This document shows, one piece after another, positions 40,043-48,213 of a DNA stretch of 64,000 nt; position 1 is the stretch's first letter; each line of letters starts with the position of its first letter. The DNA comes from Paenibacillus sp. P25 (GTDB taxonomy: Bacteria; Bacillota; Bacilli; Paenibacillales; NBRC-103111): contig CP085629.1 of assembly GCA_024704175.1 (NCBI GenBank), positions 3,906,001-3,970,000 of the forward strand, written 5' to 3'. The notes below the pieces were generated by a model, which had not been told where the DNA came from, did no database searches, and was given only the letters and a program-made list of their open reading frames with translations. Position numbers and translations under genes: made by a program.

Positions 40043-40330
40043 TCACCAGCCAAGCGGCTCTTTGCCCTCCACCCAGCTTCGAATCAATTGGATCAAACGG
40101 AGCGCTTCCTCCTGCGTCAGTTCGGTTCCCTCCAGCCTAAATGAGAAGGTCTTTAAAATCTCCTCATCCGGCCCTGCCAACAGGCTTAACAATAGCGCAA
40201 TATCCGGATCCGCAAGATCTCGGCGTTCATCAAGTCCTGGAACGCGGTCATTGCCTGTCCCCGCGGGTTTCGTTCCTCGACTGGTCAACTGCCGGCAAAA
40301 GGCATGGCTGATTATAAATGGTGGCTGCAA
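40043..40330 (-). CDS. Small hypothetical protein
   Basis: A minus-strand frame of 95 residues. Its C-terminal part, DIALLLSLLAGPDEEILKTF and EEALRLIQLIRSWVEGKEPL, has a helical, leucine-rich protein-like pattern, and codon use fits. The N-terminal 30 residues look less convincing and the start is uncertain; no clear RBS is seen. I do not recognise a family. It lies alone between the chemoreceptor gene and the leader of the MFS gene, transcribed away from the latter. It may be the tail of a larger gene that lost its 5' part. Confidence 0.4.
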   Translation of the reverse strand: MQPPFIISHAFCRQLTSRGTKPAGTGNDRVPGLDERRDLADPDIALLLSLLAGPDEEILKTFSFRLEGTELTQEEALRLIQLIRSWVEGKEPLGW

Positions 40331-40468
40331 TTAAGGTAATTTGGAAGCGAGGTATCTTTTTTTCAGAAAATTGGGGGGGTCTTCAGAAAACAACCTGTAC
40401 ATTATGTCGCAGATTGTCGTTCCGTTGAAGCGGAGGAGGTAGGAATCAGGCATTCGGTCTGTTTTTGG

Positions 40469-40498
40469 TTGCTTTCATGTTCCCCATTCAGTTATATT
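40469..40498 (+). promoter_or_regulatory. Candidate promoter of the MFS leader
   Basis: TTGCTT (40469-40474) and TATATT (40493-40498) are 18 bases apart. Transcription from about 40505 would place the leader ORF at 40534 in a short 5' region. The -35 match is moderate. Confidence 0.5.
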
Positions 40499-40533
40499 GT
40501 AAGAGAATCCATGCAGAGAGGAGGCACAAAGCG

Positions 40534-40590
40534 ATGACATCTGGTCCGGCAGTCCCGAATGACCGGAAGCTTTTTGCCTTCTTACGATAA
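40534..40590 (+). CDS. Leader peptide ORF upstream of the MFS efflux gene
   Basis: An 18-residue frame, MTSGPAVPNDRKLFAFLR, from ATG 40534 with a strong RBS (GAGAGGAGG ending nine bases before the ATG) to TAA at 40588-40590. Its last codons (Ala-Phe-Leu-Arg) are encoded by GCCTTCTTACG, the 5' strand of the proposed antiterminator. Translation through to the stop would cover that strand. This is the arrangement of regulatory leader peptides such as those before drug-resistance ABC-F and efflux genes in Bacillus. The peptide itself is probably not functional apart from controlling ribosome position. Confidence 0.65.
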   Translation: MTSGPAVPNDRKLFAFLR

Positions 40591-40672
40591 CATTTGCAAT
40601 AGATGAACACCTTCTCATAATGCAAATTGACTCTTAACGTAAGACAAGGCGCCGTGCATTCGGTGCCTTTTT
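40576..40672 (+). promoter_or_regulatory. Transcription attenuator: competing antiterminator and terminator helices
   Basis: Terminator: AAGGCGCCG (40646-40654) pairs with CGGTGCCTT (40661-40669) around TGCATT with one G-U pair, and TTTTT covers 40668-40672. Antiterminator: GCCTT-CTTACG (40576-40586, inside the leader ORF) pairs with CGTAAG (40638-40643) and AAGGC (40646-40650) with a two-base bulge, using the left arm of the terminator. Between them ATTTGCA (40592-40598) pairs with TGCAAAT (40621-40627), closing the long antiterminator. The two structures are mutually exclusive. Confidence 0.7.
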
Positions 40673-40708
40673 GCATAGAGGAATACATCGAATGGAGTGA
40701 GGAAACGG

Positions 40709-40738
40709 GTGAGGAAAGCAGTGGATGAAGCCTCCTAA
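40709..40738 (+). CDS. Second short leader ORF, ending inside the RBS-masking hairpin
   Basis: GTG 40709 (or in-frame GTG 40697) opens a nine-codon frame MRKAVDEAS that stops at TAA 40736-40738. GTGAGG lies six bases before GTG 40709. The last codons GCC TCC TAA are the left arm of the hairpin that hides the MFS ribosome-binding site. A ribosome reaching this stop would melt the helix, as in cat/erm-type translational attenuation. Short length makes it a candidate only. Confidence 0.45.
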   Translation: MRKAVDEAS

Positions 40739-40765
40739 AAATTAAATTCCATATTTTTAGGAGGC
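40730..40765 (+). promoter_or_regulatory. Perfect 13-bp hairpin sequestering the MFS ribosome-binding site
   Basis: GCCTCCTAAAAAT (40730-40742) pairs without mismatch with ATTTTTAGGAGGC (40753-40765) around a 10-base loop. The right arm contains TAGGAGG, the ribosome-binding site eight bases before ATG 40773. No long T run follows, so it works better as a translation lock than as a terminator. Confidence 0.75.
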
Positions 40766-40772
40766 ATTTTCA

Positions 40773-42155
40773 ATGCAAAAATCAACAATTCTCTTGATGA
40801 TGGTGTTGGCTCTGGCCGTGCTTATTGCGGCCGTTACCGTGGACATGGTGAATCCGGTGCTTCCGTTAATCGGCGAAGACTTGGAGGCTTCGGAGGCGCA
40901 ATTGAGCTGGGTCGTGAGCGGAGTCGCTCTTGTTCTGGCGATCGGAGTGCCCCTTTACGGACGAATGTCGGATTTTTGGGAGCTAAGGAAGCTTTTTACC
41001 AGTGCCGTTATGATCCTGACGATGGGAAGTTTGATTTGCGCTCTCGCCCCGAGTCTTCCCGTCTTGGTCACGGGACGAATGGTTCAAGGAGCCGGGATGT
41101 CGGCTATTCCCGTTCTCTCGGTCATCGCCATTTCCAATAGGTTTCCCCGGGAAAGCGAGGAGGCGCTCTCGGCATCATAGCGGGGTGTATTGGCGTCGGT
41201 ACCGCCGGAGGACCTATATTCGGGGAGTCGTCGGGCAGCTGTTCGGTTGGCGGCCTCTGTTCTGGATTACATTTGTCCTCTCCGGTATTGTCGCGCTGGG
41301 TGCATTCCGATTATTGCCGGCGGTCAAACCGAAGCCGGTGGAAAGTCCGCAGCGCAAATTTGACTTTTCCGGAGCCGTCTCGTTAGGATTTACGGTAGGG
41401 CTTCTTCTCTTTGGGGTGACGCAGGGAGAAGCAGAGGGGTTTACTTCCTTTTCTTCCTTGGGTAGTCTTGCCGGCTCTCTCTTGTCTTTGCTATGGTTCA
41501 TCCGGTGCATGACTACGGTAGAACAGCCCTTTGTACCGCCGGCTTTGTTTACAAACCGCTACTATGTGAGTTCGATCCTGGTGGCTGTATTTTCGATGTT
41601 TGCTTATTTCGCCGTGCTTGTTTTCGTTCCGATGATGGCCGTGGAGGTAAACGGACTTTCCCCGGCCAAGCTGGCCTGGTCCTCTTGCCCGGAGGCGCGG
41701 CGGCGGCGGTTCTCTCGCCATTCGTCGGCCGGCTATCAGACCGGTTCGGGGCCAAACGTTTAATTATCGCGGGGGTCGCGCTGATGGGATTATCCACCCT
41801 GTTCTTGTCGGCATTTGCCTCCGGGGCTTCTCCCGTTTATGTCTCCATCAGTGTTCTTGGTGCGGGAATGGCTTTCGCGCTTACGAATTCCCCTGCCAAT
41901 AACGCCGCGGTTAGCGTTCTACCGGAGGAAGACGTTGGAGTGGGCGTAGGGATATTTCAGGGCTCGTTGTACCTTGGAGCAGGCATAGGGGCGGGAATGG
42001 TCGGCGCTTTGTTATCCGCTCGCCGGGATGCGGTGCGCGCTTGGAATCCCTTTTACACGTTGGAAGCTATATCTTACTCGGACGCTTTTCTGGCTGCGAC
42101 CGTCACGTTAATTATCGCTTTAATAGCCGCTTATGGATTAAAAAGAGACCGGTAA
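40773..42155 (+). CDS. MFS multidrug/tetracycline-type efflux transporter, DHA2 family (at least three frame breaks)
   Basis: About 460 residues, probably 14 membrane segments, of the Tet(K)/Tet(L)/Bmr3 kind. Signatures are VDMVNPVLPLIGEDL in helix 1, the motif A-like GVPLYGRMSDFWELRKLF, RMVQGAGMSAIPVLSVIAI, and the antiporter motif C GTAGGPIFGGVVGQLFGW. The frame breaks near 41157 (one missing base restores RESRGGALGIIAG), at the G run 41222-41225 (four, needs five), and near 41670 (restoring AKAGLVLLPGG). The rest aligns without loss, so the gene is probably intact in the cell. It exports a drug or antibiotic through proton antiport. Two short leader ORFs and two RNA switches precede it, implying tight induction by a translation inhibitor. 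Confidence 0.85.
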
Positions 42156-42224
42156 TTGGAGACGGTTGATTAAAAAATGCGGCATTTCAGGACTTTCTTC
42201 TCGTTCCGGAATGCCGCTTGCTCT

Positions 42225-43008
42225 CTACTTCCTCGGCTTAAACATCCTTTTCAGCCCGCCGAGGAAGTTTTCCTTTTCATTTATCACTTTACTTTCCCAG
42301 CCGTCATACTCTCCGTCAAATGCTTGCGCCGCATTTACTAAATAATCGGTTACACCGCTGATGGAGTGAAGATCGGCATAGTCCTTTCTGGAAATGATCA
42401 GGGAGTGCTTGCCATCTTGAACCGCTTCATCCTCCATACGAAACCCGTCTTTTCGAACCTTTTCTTTAAACAGATCACGCGATTCCGCAGAGCTGAAATA
42501 GACCCAGTGGTTCACGGTTCTTGCTTGCTTTAACGAGTCCCCATGCTCTCTAAGTTTATCCACCACGTGTCTGTTCATCATTCGATGCCGATTGGCTTTG
42601 TTCGGGTAGAGAGATTCATAATAGAAGGCCCTTGGCTTCTGTTCTTCCACACGCTCAACGCTGTACTTATAATTTTGTAAGAACTGCTGCGGCAAGGCTT
42701 GTCAGCCGGGCTCCATCCTCCGCATCGGTATAGTAGAAGAAATCTCTCCTGCCATCCGTGGTGATCCTTCCGACGAACAAGTAATGGTTATCCAGGGAAT
42801 CATGGATCGAATCCTCAATGCCATACAAAACTTCCGCTTCTTGATTCGAAGTCAGCCCATCTTCCGTCGGTTCATTTAAGATGACGCTAAGCCGGTACAA
42901 ATGGACCAACGTTTCGTTTGCCCCATCTTTCCAAGGTTCCAGATCCAGCATGAATGAAGCCGGTTTATTATCGATGTAAGTAAAGTAGGTATTCCAATGG
43001 TCTGACAT
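42225..43008 (-). CDS. DUF695/RraB-like protein (one frame break)
   Basis: About 255 residues. The N-terminal half (SDHWNTYFTYIDNKPASFML, LVHLYRLSVILNEPTEDGL, FVGRITTDGRRDFFYYTDAE) matches DUF695, and the C-terminal half (REHGDSLKQARTVNHWVYFS, RDLFKEKVRKDGFRMEDEA) matches the RraB fold, a regulator of ribonuclease E in enterobacteria. In Gram-positive bacteria such fusions are common and of unknown role. The frame changes near 42680 between LTSLAAAV and YKYSVERVEEQKPRAFYYES. The upstream start at 43008 has a GGAGACTGCACCGGA-type RBS. It is not linked to RNase genes here. Confidence 0.75.
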
Positions 43009-43042
43009 TCCGGTGCAGTCTCCTTTTAGCCGTGTTGGGGCT

Positions 43043-43213
43043 TTATTTGATCAAGAGTTTTAATAATAATTCAAAAGCTTTAACACCATCACGCTCATGA
43101 AAGCCCAGGAAAGCATAAATAACGATCAGAAGTAAAATGAAAGTGGCTAAACCAGGCAACCTGCCATAGCGGTATTTTATATAATAAACTGCAATGGTTA
43201 ATCCGAATACCAT
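43043..43213 (-). CDS. Small membrane protein
   Basis: A 56-residue frame from ATG 43213 to TAA 43043. Two hydrophobic segments (MVFGLTIAVYYI and LATFILLLIVIYAFLGF) flank a basic turn (KYRYGRLPG), and the tail is charged then leucine-rich (HERDGVKAFELLLKLLIK). This is a strong protein-like pattern, although no good RBS is visible. I do not recognise the family; a two-helix membrane peptide is the best description. An even smaller frame at 43266-43352 (28 codons, MTDINESEESADKIFEEFYP) lies upstream on the same strand and may be a remnant. Confidence 0.5.
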   Translation of the reverse strand: MVFGLTIAVYYIKYRYGRLPGLATFILLLIVIYAFLGFHERDGVKAFELLLKLLIK

Positions 43214-43476
43214 ACAATAAATAAGGATTTTAAGTAATATATCTATACGGCATCACCATAACTTTTTATCTCGGTATCTCGGTATTGGTGTAGGGATAAA
43301 ACTCTTCAAAAATTTTATCGGCCGATTCCTCCGATTCGTTAATATCCGTCATATCCAACTACTCCACAATTCTTCTCAGTGGCTGGAATAAGAATGGAGT
43401 CCCGTTCACATAGGCCCTCAATATTGCTCATGCATTCGGTCGCTGTTCAATCAAACCCTCGGTTTCAAGCGGATGG

Positions 43477-43713
43477 AAGCTATAGGACTCGATGATTGCC
43501 ATAATGAATGCCACACCTTCCAAAATCGATAGGATACGGTTCATTGTCCCGAAAAACGATATTTCCGATGTATAAGTCCGCATGGATCATCCCATAGTTC
43601 CGTTCAGCGCTTGTGATCGTATGAAGACAATTTGCCGCTTTGACTACCGCTATAGAGTAAAACTCAAAGGCTTCATACGAAATGAAATGCTCTTCCGAAA
43701 GCCGCTCTTCATC
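43477..43713 (-). pseudogene. Aminoglycoside-phosphotransferase-family kinase remnant
   Basis: The minus-strand frame reads DEERLSEEHFISYEAFEFYS, AANCLHTITSAERNYGMIHA, DLYIGNIVFRDNEPYPIDFG and RCG, then loses homology and stops near 43477. HADLYIGNIVF is the kinase catalytic loop (HxDLxxxN) and IDFGRCG the metal-binding DFG. These are the core of the APH/choline-kinase-like fold. The N-lobe upstream is missing, because a stop precedes the frame at about 43714, and the C-terminal helices are scrambled across other frames (a later stretch, TEGLIEQ, lies near 43450). It is a decayed fragment rather than one with a simple frameshift. Confidence 0.6.
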
Positions 43714-43780
43714 TCAAGACTCCTTTGGTGACTATTCTTTTTATCATTGTAACAGTCAGGAAGTTGGATATCGCGGTAAA

Positions 43781-44299
43781 TTATCTATGAAACGGGTTTT
43801 CTGGATCATAAGCATACGAATGAGGATTCAATGTGTATTCTTTTACAGGAATACAATGGTTTGAATCCATTTCCAACATCACTTGATCTAAGGATGATAT
43901 TTCAATTTCCACATAACCTAGTGGAAAATCGAGAACCCCGGCAATATAATAATTCGTTTCCTCTGGTTCCTCATCGCCAAATGACCACGATTTTTGGTAT
44001 TTAACCTTTCTCTTATCTTGGTCGTGTAAAAATCCAATACAATTCTTGTCCTTGTAAGGGTAAATTGTTATCCTGACACTTTTGGGCTTATAGAAAGTTA
44101 ATTTTGAAATTCCGCTTACATAGAAGTCTTCACTGGGAGAAGTACTATTATTAAGTCGGGCAATGTCAATATCAATACCCCAAACAAACAATGAGTACTT
44201 CTCAACAAGCACCGGGTTTGGTACATTTAAAAAAATGTGAGATTCTCCAAAGCCAACATTATCGAACCTCTTACCGGAAATATCAAGGTGGATGCTCAT
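43781..44299 (-). CDS. Hypothetical protein
   Basis: Intact frame of 172 residues, MSIHLDISGKRFDNVGFGES to DPENPFHR, starting at ATG 44299 with a purine-rich GGAAGGGGACCGTC upstream. It is AT-rich, predicted to be mostly beta strands, and without signal peptide or membrane segment. Short alternating hydrophobic stretches (SVRITIYPYKDKNCIGFLHD) suggest a beta sandwich. I do not recognise the family. It is separated from the ribose-type operon by a terminator. Its low GC content and its neighbours (a decayed kinase, small membrane and DUF695 proteins) mark 42.2-44.3 kb as an accessory patch. Confidence 0.6.
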   Translation of the reverse strand: MSIHLDISGKRFDNVGFGESHIFLNVPNPVLVEKYSLFVWGIDIDIARLNNSTSPSEDFYVSGISKLTFYKPKSVRITIYPYKDKNCIGFLHDQDKRKVKYQKSWSFGDEEPEETNYYIAGVLDFPLGYVEIEISSLDQVMLEMDSNHCIPVKEYTLNPHSYAYDPENPFHR

Positions 44300-44401
44300 G
44301 ACGGTCCCCTTCCTCCAAACTTTTTATGTAATATTTGGTTTTTCCACATTATACAGCAATCAGTATTTTTAGCTAACCATTTTGTCCCCCTCTCTAATAA
44401 G

Positions 44402-44440
44402 AAAAACTCCCGATCCGTGAATGTCCACGCGACCGGGAGC
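44402..44440 (-). terminator. Rho-independent terminator of the ribose-type ABC operon
   Basis: CTCCCG (44407-44412) pairs with CGGGAG (44434-44439), extended inward by CGTG/CACG. On the minus strand TTTTT follows (44402-44406). It lies about 15 bases after the binding-protein stop at 44456. Confidence 0.85.
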
Positions 44441-44455
44441 TTGGTTCCCCAGATG

Positions 44456-45489
44456 CTATTCGTACAGAACAGCCTTGATTTTCTCGTCGTTCAGGTTATT
44501 TTTGTCATACCAATAGAATCCGGTATCGATCGTTTTCGGCAGCGTCTCGCCCTTGATGGCTTTAACGGCCGCTTTCACGGTTTCGTAGCCAATGCCTATC
44601 GGATTTTGCGTAATGGCGCCGGCCATGACACCGTTCTTGATCGCTTCGATCTGCTGCTTGCCGGAATCGTAGCCGATAATCGTAATGCCGGTTTTCTTCA
44701 TCTCGGTAACGGCATTGACTACCCCGATGGCCGATCCCTCATTGGAACCGAAGATGCCCTTTAAATTCGGATGGGCCTGAATGATGGCCTTAGCCAGGTC
44801 GGTCGACTTCAAATGGTCGCCGCCGCCGTATTGGATATCAACGATTTTGATGTCGGGGTACTTTTGTTTGATCCGGTTCACGAACCCGTCGCGGCGGTCG
44901 ACACCCGTTCGGCTCGTTTGGTCGTGGACAACCAGCGCCACTTCCCCTTTGCCGCCAATGAACTCCGCCATCTTATCCGCCGCAAGACCCGCATGCCGCA
45001 ATATTGTCCGTTGCCGCTGTCGTCAAAGGAATATCGCTCTCCACTCCGGAGTCGAACGCAATCACCGGAATGTTGTTTTTCTTCGCCTGTTCAAGGAGCG
45101 GGATGGCGGCTTGGCTGTCCAGCGCGGCGAATCCGATCGCACTCGGTTTTTTACCTAAATCCGCCTTTAACATTTCGATTTGTTTATCAATTTGAGATTC
45201 GGTTTCCGGCCCTTCAAACGTAATCTCTACGTTCAATTCCTTGGCCGCCTTTTCCGAGCCCTGCTTCACGGCTTGCCAGAATTGATGCTGAAAGCCTTTG
45301 GATACGATCGGAATATACATTTTCTTATCGCCTCCCGCACTCCCAGCCGCCGGAAGCCATGCTGCCGGAACTGGACGCGTTCGAAGCGGCGCCGCCGGAA
45401 GCCGGCTTGTCGCCGTTCCCGGAACTGCATGCGGCAAGCAGCAGCAGAGACATCAGTGTGAGCGTCAAAACGAAAGATAACTTTTTCAT
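44456..45489 (-). CDS. Ribose-type sugar-binding lipoprotein (two frame breaks)
   Basis: About 340 residues of the Peripla_BP_4 (RbsB/XylF-like) family. ATG 45489 (MKKLSFVLTLTLMSLLLLAA) with AAGGGGAGATGGG upstream; the lipobox is LAAC. After a Gly/Ser-rich linker come KMYIPIVSKGFQHQFWQAVK, PSAIGFAALDSQAAIPLLEQ, IPVIAFDSGVESD, then ADKMAEFIGGKGEVALVVHD and GIFGSNEGSAIGVVNAVTEM. The frame breaks near 45345 (restoring AGSAGGDKKMYIP) and near 45000. It is the third gene of the RbsA-RbsC-RbsB transport set and supplies the sugar to the permease. The sugar is not deducible. A second, membrane-anchored binding protein upstream belongs to the sensing operon. Confidence 0.87.
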
Positions 45490-45540
45490 ATACCCATCTC
45501 CCCTTCGTCATCCTTTGGTTTGAAAAAAGGTGGTCTATCC

Positions 45541-46536
45541 TTACCTTTTGCGCCGGCGCATCATATCGGTGTAGACGGCCAGAATGATGACGAGTCCGAC
45601 GACAACCGTCTGCCATTCCTGCGGCACGGACAGGATGCGAAGCCCGTTGGTCAAGACGCTCATGATCAGCGCCCCGATGACGGAGCCGAGTATGGTGCCT
45701 TTGCCGCCGCTGAGCGAGGTGCCGCCGATCACAACGGCGGCGATCGCTTCCAGCTCATAACCCGAGCCCAAGGCCGGTTGTGCGGAATTGAGCCGCGACG
45801 CCATGAGGATGCCCGCGATGCCGGTGAACACGCCGGTAATCGTATAAATGATCACTTTCCAATAATTTACGTTTACGCCCGATAGACGCGTGGCCTCTTC
45901 GTTGCTTCCTAAGGCGAAGTTATAACGGCCGACGATCGTTTTCGTGAGGAGAATCCCGCCAAGGACCGCCGCTACGAAGAAAATCCATACCGCATTGGGA
46001 ATGTTGCCGGGAATGATCGACCCGAGGGCAATCTCGCTGAATCCCGGCGTTTTCGTAAAATAAATCGGTTTCGTACCGGAGATCACCAGGGCCAGCCCTT
46101 TGGCGATCATCATCATGGCCAATGTCGCAATGAAGGGAGGGATCTTCATCCGGGTGATGGCGAGCCCGGACAGAAACCCGCACACGGCACCGGTCGCAAT
46201 GCCGCCAAGGATCCCGACCGGGACAGGCCATCCCATGCCGGTGATAAAAACCCCCGTCATGACCGAGCACAGCGTCATGACCGTACCGACCGAGAGGTCA
46301 ATGCCGCCGGTTACGATAACGAATGTAGACCCGAGCGCCAGCACTCCCGTTACCGCCGTAGATAACAAAATTCCGACAATATTATCGAATTGAAAAAAAT
46401 TGCTTGAAGCGAGCGAGAAAAAGAGCACAAGCACAATTAAGCTGGTAAATGCCAGGATTTGCTGTAGGGCTCCCGATTTGAACGGGGCAGCATTCGTTTC
46501 TTTGCCTTTACCTCTGCCCAAGATCGCCGTTTTCAT
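45541..46536 (-). CDS. Ribose-type ABC transporter permease (RbsC-like)
   Basis: Intact gene of 331 residues, ATG 46536 behind AAAGGAGGCTAGCC, two bases after the ATPase stop. It has eight to ten membrane segments. The CUT2-family signatures are GVLALGSTFVIVTGGIDLSV near residue 80, AITRMKIPPFIATLAMMMIA, and the EAA-like loop GSNEEATRLSGVNV, followed by GYELEAIAAVVIGGTSLSGG. The protein forms a homodimeric channel with the RbsA-type ATPase. The length is normal for the family. It is one of the genes without frame damage in this operon. Confidence 0.93.
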   Translation of the reverse strand: MKTAILGRGKGKETNAAPFKSGALQQILAFTSLIVLVLFFSLASSNFFQFDNIVGILLSTAVTGVLALGSTFVIVTGGIDLSVGTVMTLCSVMTGVFITGMGWPVPVGILGGIATGAVCGFLSGLAITRMKIPPFIATLAMMMIAKGLALVISGTKPIYFTKTPGFSEIALGSIIPGNIPNAVWIFFVAAVLGGILLTKTIVGRYNFALGSNEEATRLSGVNVNYWKVIIYTITGVFTGIAGILMASRLNSAQPALGSGYELEAIAAVVIGGTSLSGGKGTILGSVIGALIMSVLTNGLRILSVPQEWQTVVVGLVIILAVYTDMMRRRKR

Positions 46537-46538
46537 GG

Positions 46539-48077
46539 CTAGCCTCCTTTTGCGCTAATTTGAAATGACATCCCCTCATCCGACCGCAGCGTGGCATATT
46601 GCATAATTTTCTCCTGGGTGGCTTCTTCCCGCTTTAGCTCGCCGGTAATCTTCCCCTCGCACATCACGAGAATGCGGTGGCTGAGACGGAGGATTTCCGG
46701 CGGCTCGGAAGAGATCATCAGGATGGACTTTCCCTGCGAAGCAAGTTCGTCCAGCGGCTTATAGATTTCTCCCTTCGCGCCTACGTCGATCCCCCTCGTC
46801 GGCTCGTCAAAGATGAAGATGTCGCAGTCCCGGACGAGCCATTTGCCGATGACGACTTTCTGTTGATTGCCTCCGGACAAATACCTCACCTGCTGCCCGA
46901 TCGTCGGCGTCTTGATGTCCAAACGCGCGACCATTTCCTGGGAAATTTCCTCCATCTGCCGGTCGTTCATCCATCCCCATGGTGTGGCAAAAGAGTGTAA
47001 CGCAGAGATGGCTGTGTTCGTCTTGACGTCCATATCGACCAGACAGCCGAACTGCTTCCGATCCTCGGACAAGTAACCGATCCCTGCTCTAACCGCATCG
47101 TGCGGGCTCTTGATCCTTGCCTTTCGGCCATGGACAAGGATTTCGCCTGAATCAATCGGATCCGCTCCAAAAATCGCTCTCGCCACTTCAGTCCGTCCGG
47201 CGCCGACCAGACCCGCGAAGCCAAGGATCTCTCCTTTTCGTAAAACAAAGCTGATGTTCTTGAGTCGCTTGCCGCGGTTCAAATTTCGAACCTCGAGCAC
47301 CGTCTCCCGAGTGTCTCCGGTCTCCGCCGGACTTATCGTATGATACAATTCCCGTCCAACCATCATGGAAATGATTCGCTCAATGGGCGTGTCCGGAGTA
47401 GCGACGGTATCAATGTAAGCTCCGTCCCGCATAACCGTAATGCGATCCGTAATTTTCTTCAGCTCATCCATTCGATGGGATATATAAACGATCCCGACGC
47501 CCTCCGCTTTCAATTGTTCAATAATCCGGAATAGGGACGCAATCTCCGCTTCACTCAGAGCCGCCGTCGGTTCGTCCATAATCAGCACCTTCGAGTCAAA
47601 AGAAAGCGCCTTCGCGATTTCAACCATTTGTTGGTTCGCTACCGTCAGCTCCGAAATCTTCACGCCCGGGTCAAGCTGGATTCCGAGCCGCTGGAAAATC
47701 CGGCCTGCCTGTTCGTTCAACTTCTTCTCATCCAGAAACAGCTTCATTCCTCTACGGGGTTCTCGTCCGAGGAAAATATTCTGAGTCGCGGTTAAATCCA
47801 AAGCCAAGTTAAGCTCCTGATGAATCATGCTGATCCCGAGCGACTGAGCGGTTCGGGTATCCGGTATATCCGCTTCCTTGCCGCAGTATACAATGCGCCC
47901 GGCATCCTTCCTGTACACGCCGGTCAGCACCTTCATCAAGGTGGACTTGCCTGCTCCGTTCTCGCCGACCAGCGCATGCACTTCTCCCCGGCGGAGCTCA
48001 AATCGGCACCCGTCGAGCGCACGTACGCCGGGAAATTCCTTAACGATGCCTTCCATAGCTACAAGATCAGCCTCCAT
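46539..48077 (-). CDS. Ribose-type ABC transporter ATP-binding protein (RbsA-like, two NBDs)
   Basis: Intact gene of 512 residues with two nucleotide-binding domains. The first has Walker A GENGAGKSTL and Walker B VLIMDEPTAALSE. The second has the degenerate Walker A GLVGAGRTEVARAIFG, the signature LSGGNQQKV and Walker B IFIFDEPTRGIDVGAK, the standard CUT2 pattern in which one site is weak. ATG 48077 lies behind an AGGGGGGC stretch. It begins the transport operon after the terminator at 48175-48213 and would power uptake through the RbsC-like permease. Confidence 0.94.
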   Translation of the reverse strand: MEADLVAMEGIVKEFPGVRALDGCRFELRRGEVHALVGENGAGKSTLMKVLTGVYRKDAGRIVYCGKEADIPDTRTAQSLGISMIHQELNLALDLTATQNIFLGREPRRGMKLFLDEKKLNEQAGRIFQRLGIQLDPGVKISELTVANQQMVEIAKALSFDSKVLIMDEPTAALSEAEIASLFRIIEQLKAEGVGIVYISHRMDELKKITDRITVMRDGAYIDTVATPDTPIERIISMMVGRELYHTISPAETGDTRETVLEVRNLNRGKRLKNISFVLRKGEILGFAGLVGAGRTEVARAIFGADPIDSGEILVHGRKARIKSPHDAVRAGIGYLSEDRKQFGCLVDMDVKTNTAISALHSFATPWGWMNDRQMEEISQEMVARLDIKTPTIGQQVRYLSGGNQQKVVIGKWLVRDCDIFIFDEPTRGIDVGAKGEIYKPLDELASQGKSILMISSEPPEILRLSHRILVMCEGKITGELKREEATQEKIMQYATLRSDEGMSFQISAKGG

Positions 48078-48174
48078 CGTGCCAGCCCCCCTTTTTTCAG
48101 GTACAGTTTGATGATAAAATAAGAAGGGACCCGCTTGAATGGAATATCTTCCTTAAACGGTTGAATAATTTACG

Positions 48175-48213
48175 AAAAAAAAGCTACTTCCCCACAAAAG
48201 GGAAAAGCAGCTT
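48175..48213 (-). terminator. Rho-independent terminator between sensing operon and transport operon
   Basis: On the minus strand AAGCTGCTTTTCCC pairs with GGGGAAGTAGCTT (two G-U wobbles) and is followed by eight T (48182-48175). The stop codon of the binding-protein gene (48184) lies in the second arm. It separates the regulator/kinase/binding-protein message from the ATPase/permease genes, which should therefore have their own promoter in 48078-48170. Confidence 0.8.

Noticed and set aside
40730..40765. Hairpin before the MFS gene read as an intrinsic terminator
   Set aside because: Only ATTTT follows the stem, and the right arm is the gene's own RBS, which fits translational masking better.
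40773..42155. Programmed frameshifting as the explanation for split genes such as the MFS and permease genes
   Set aside because: Breaks occur in both directions in unrelated genes with no shared slippery heptamer or downstream pseudoknot, and mostly need one base restored in a homopolymer. Sequencing error explains them more simply.
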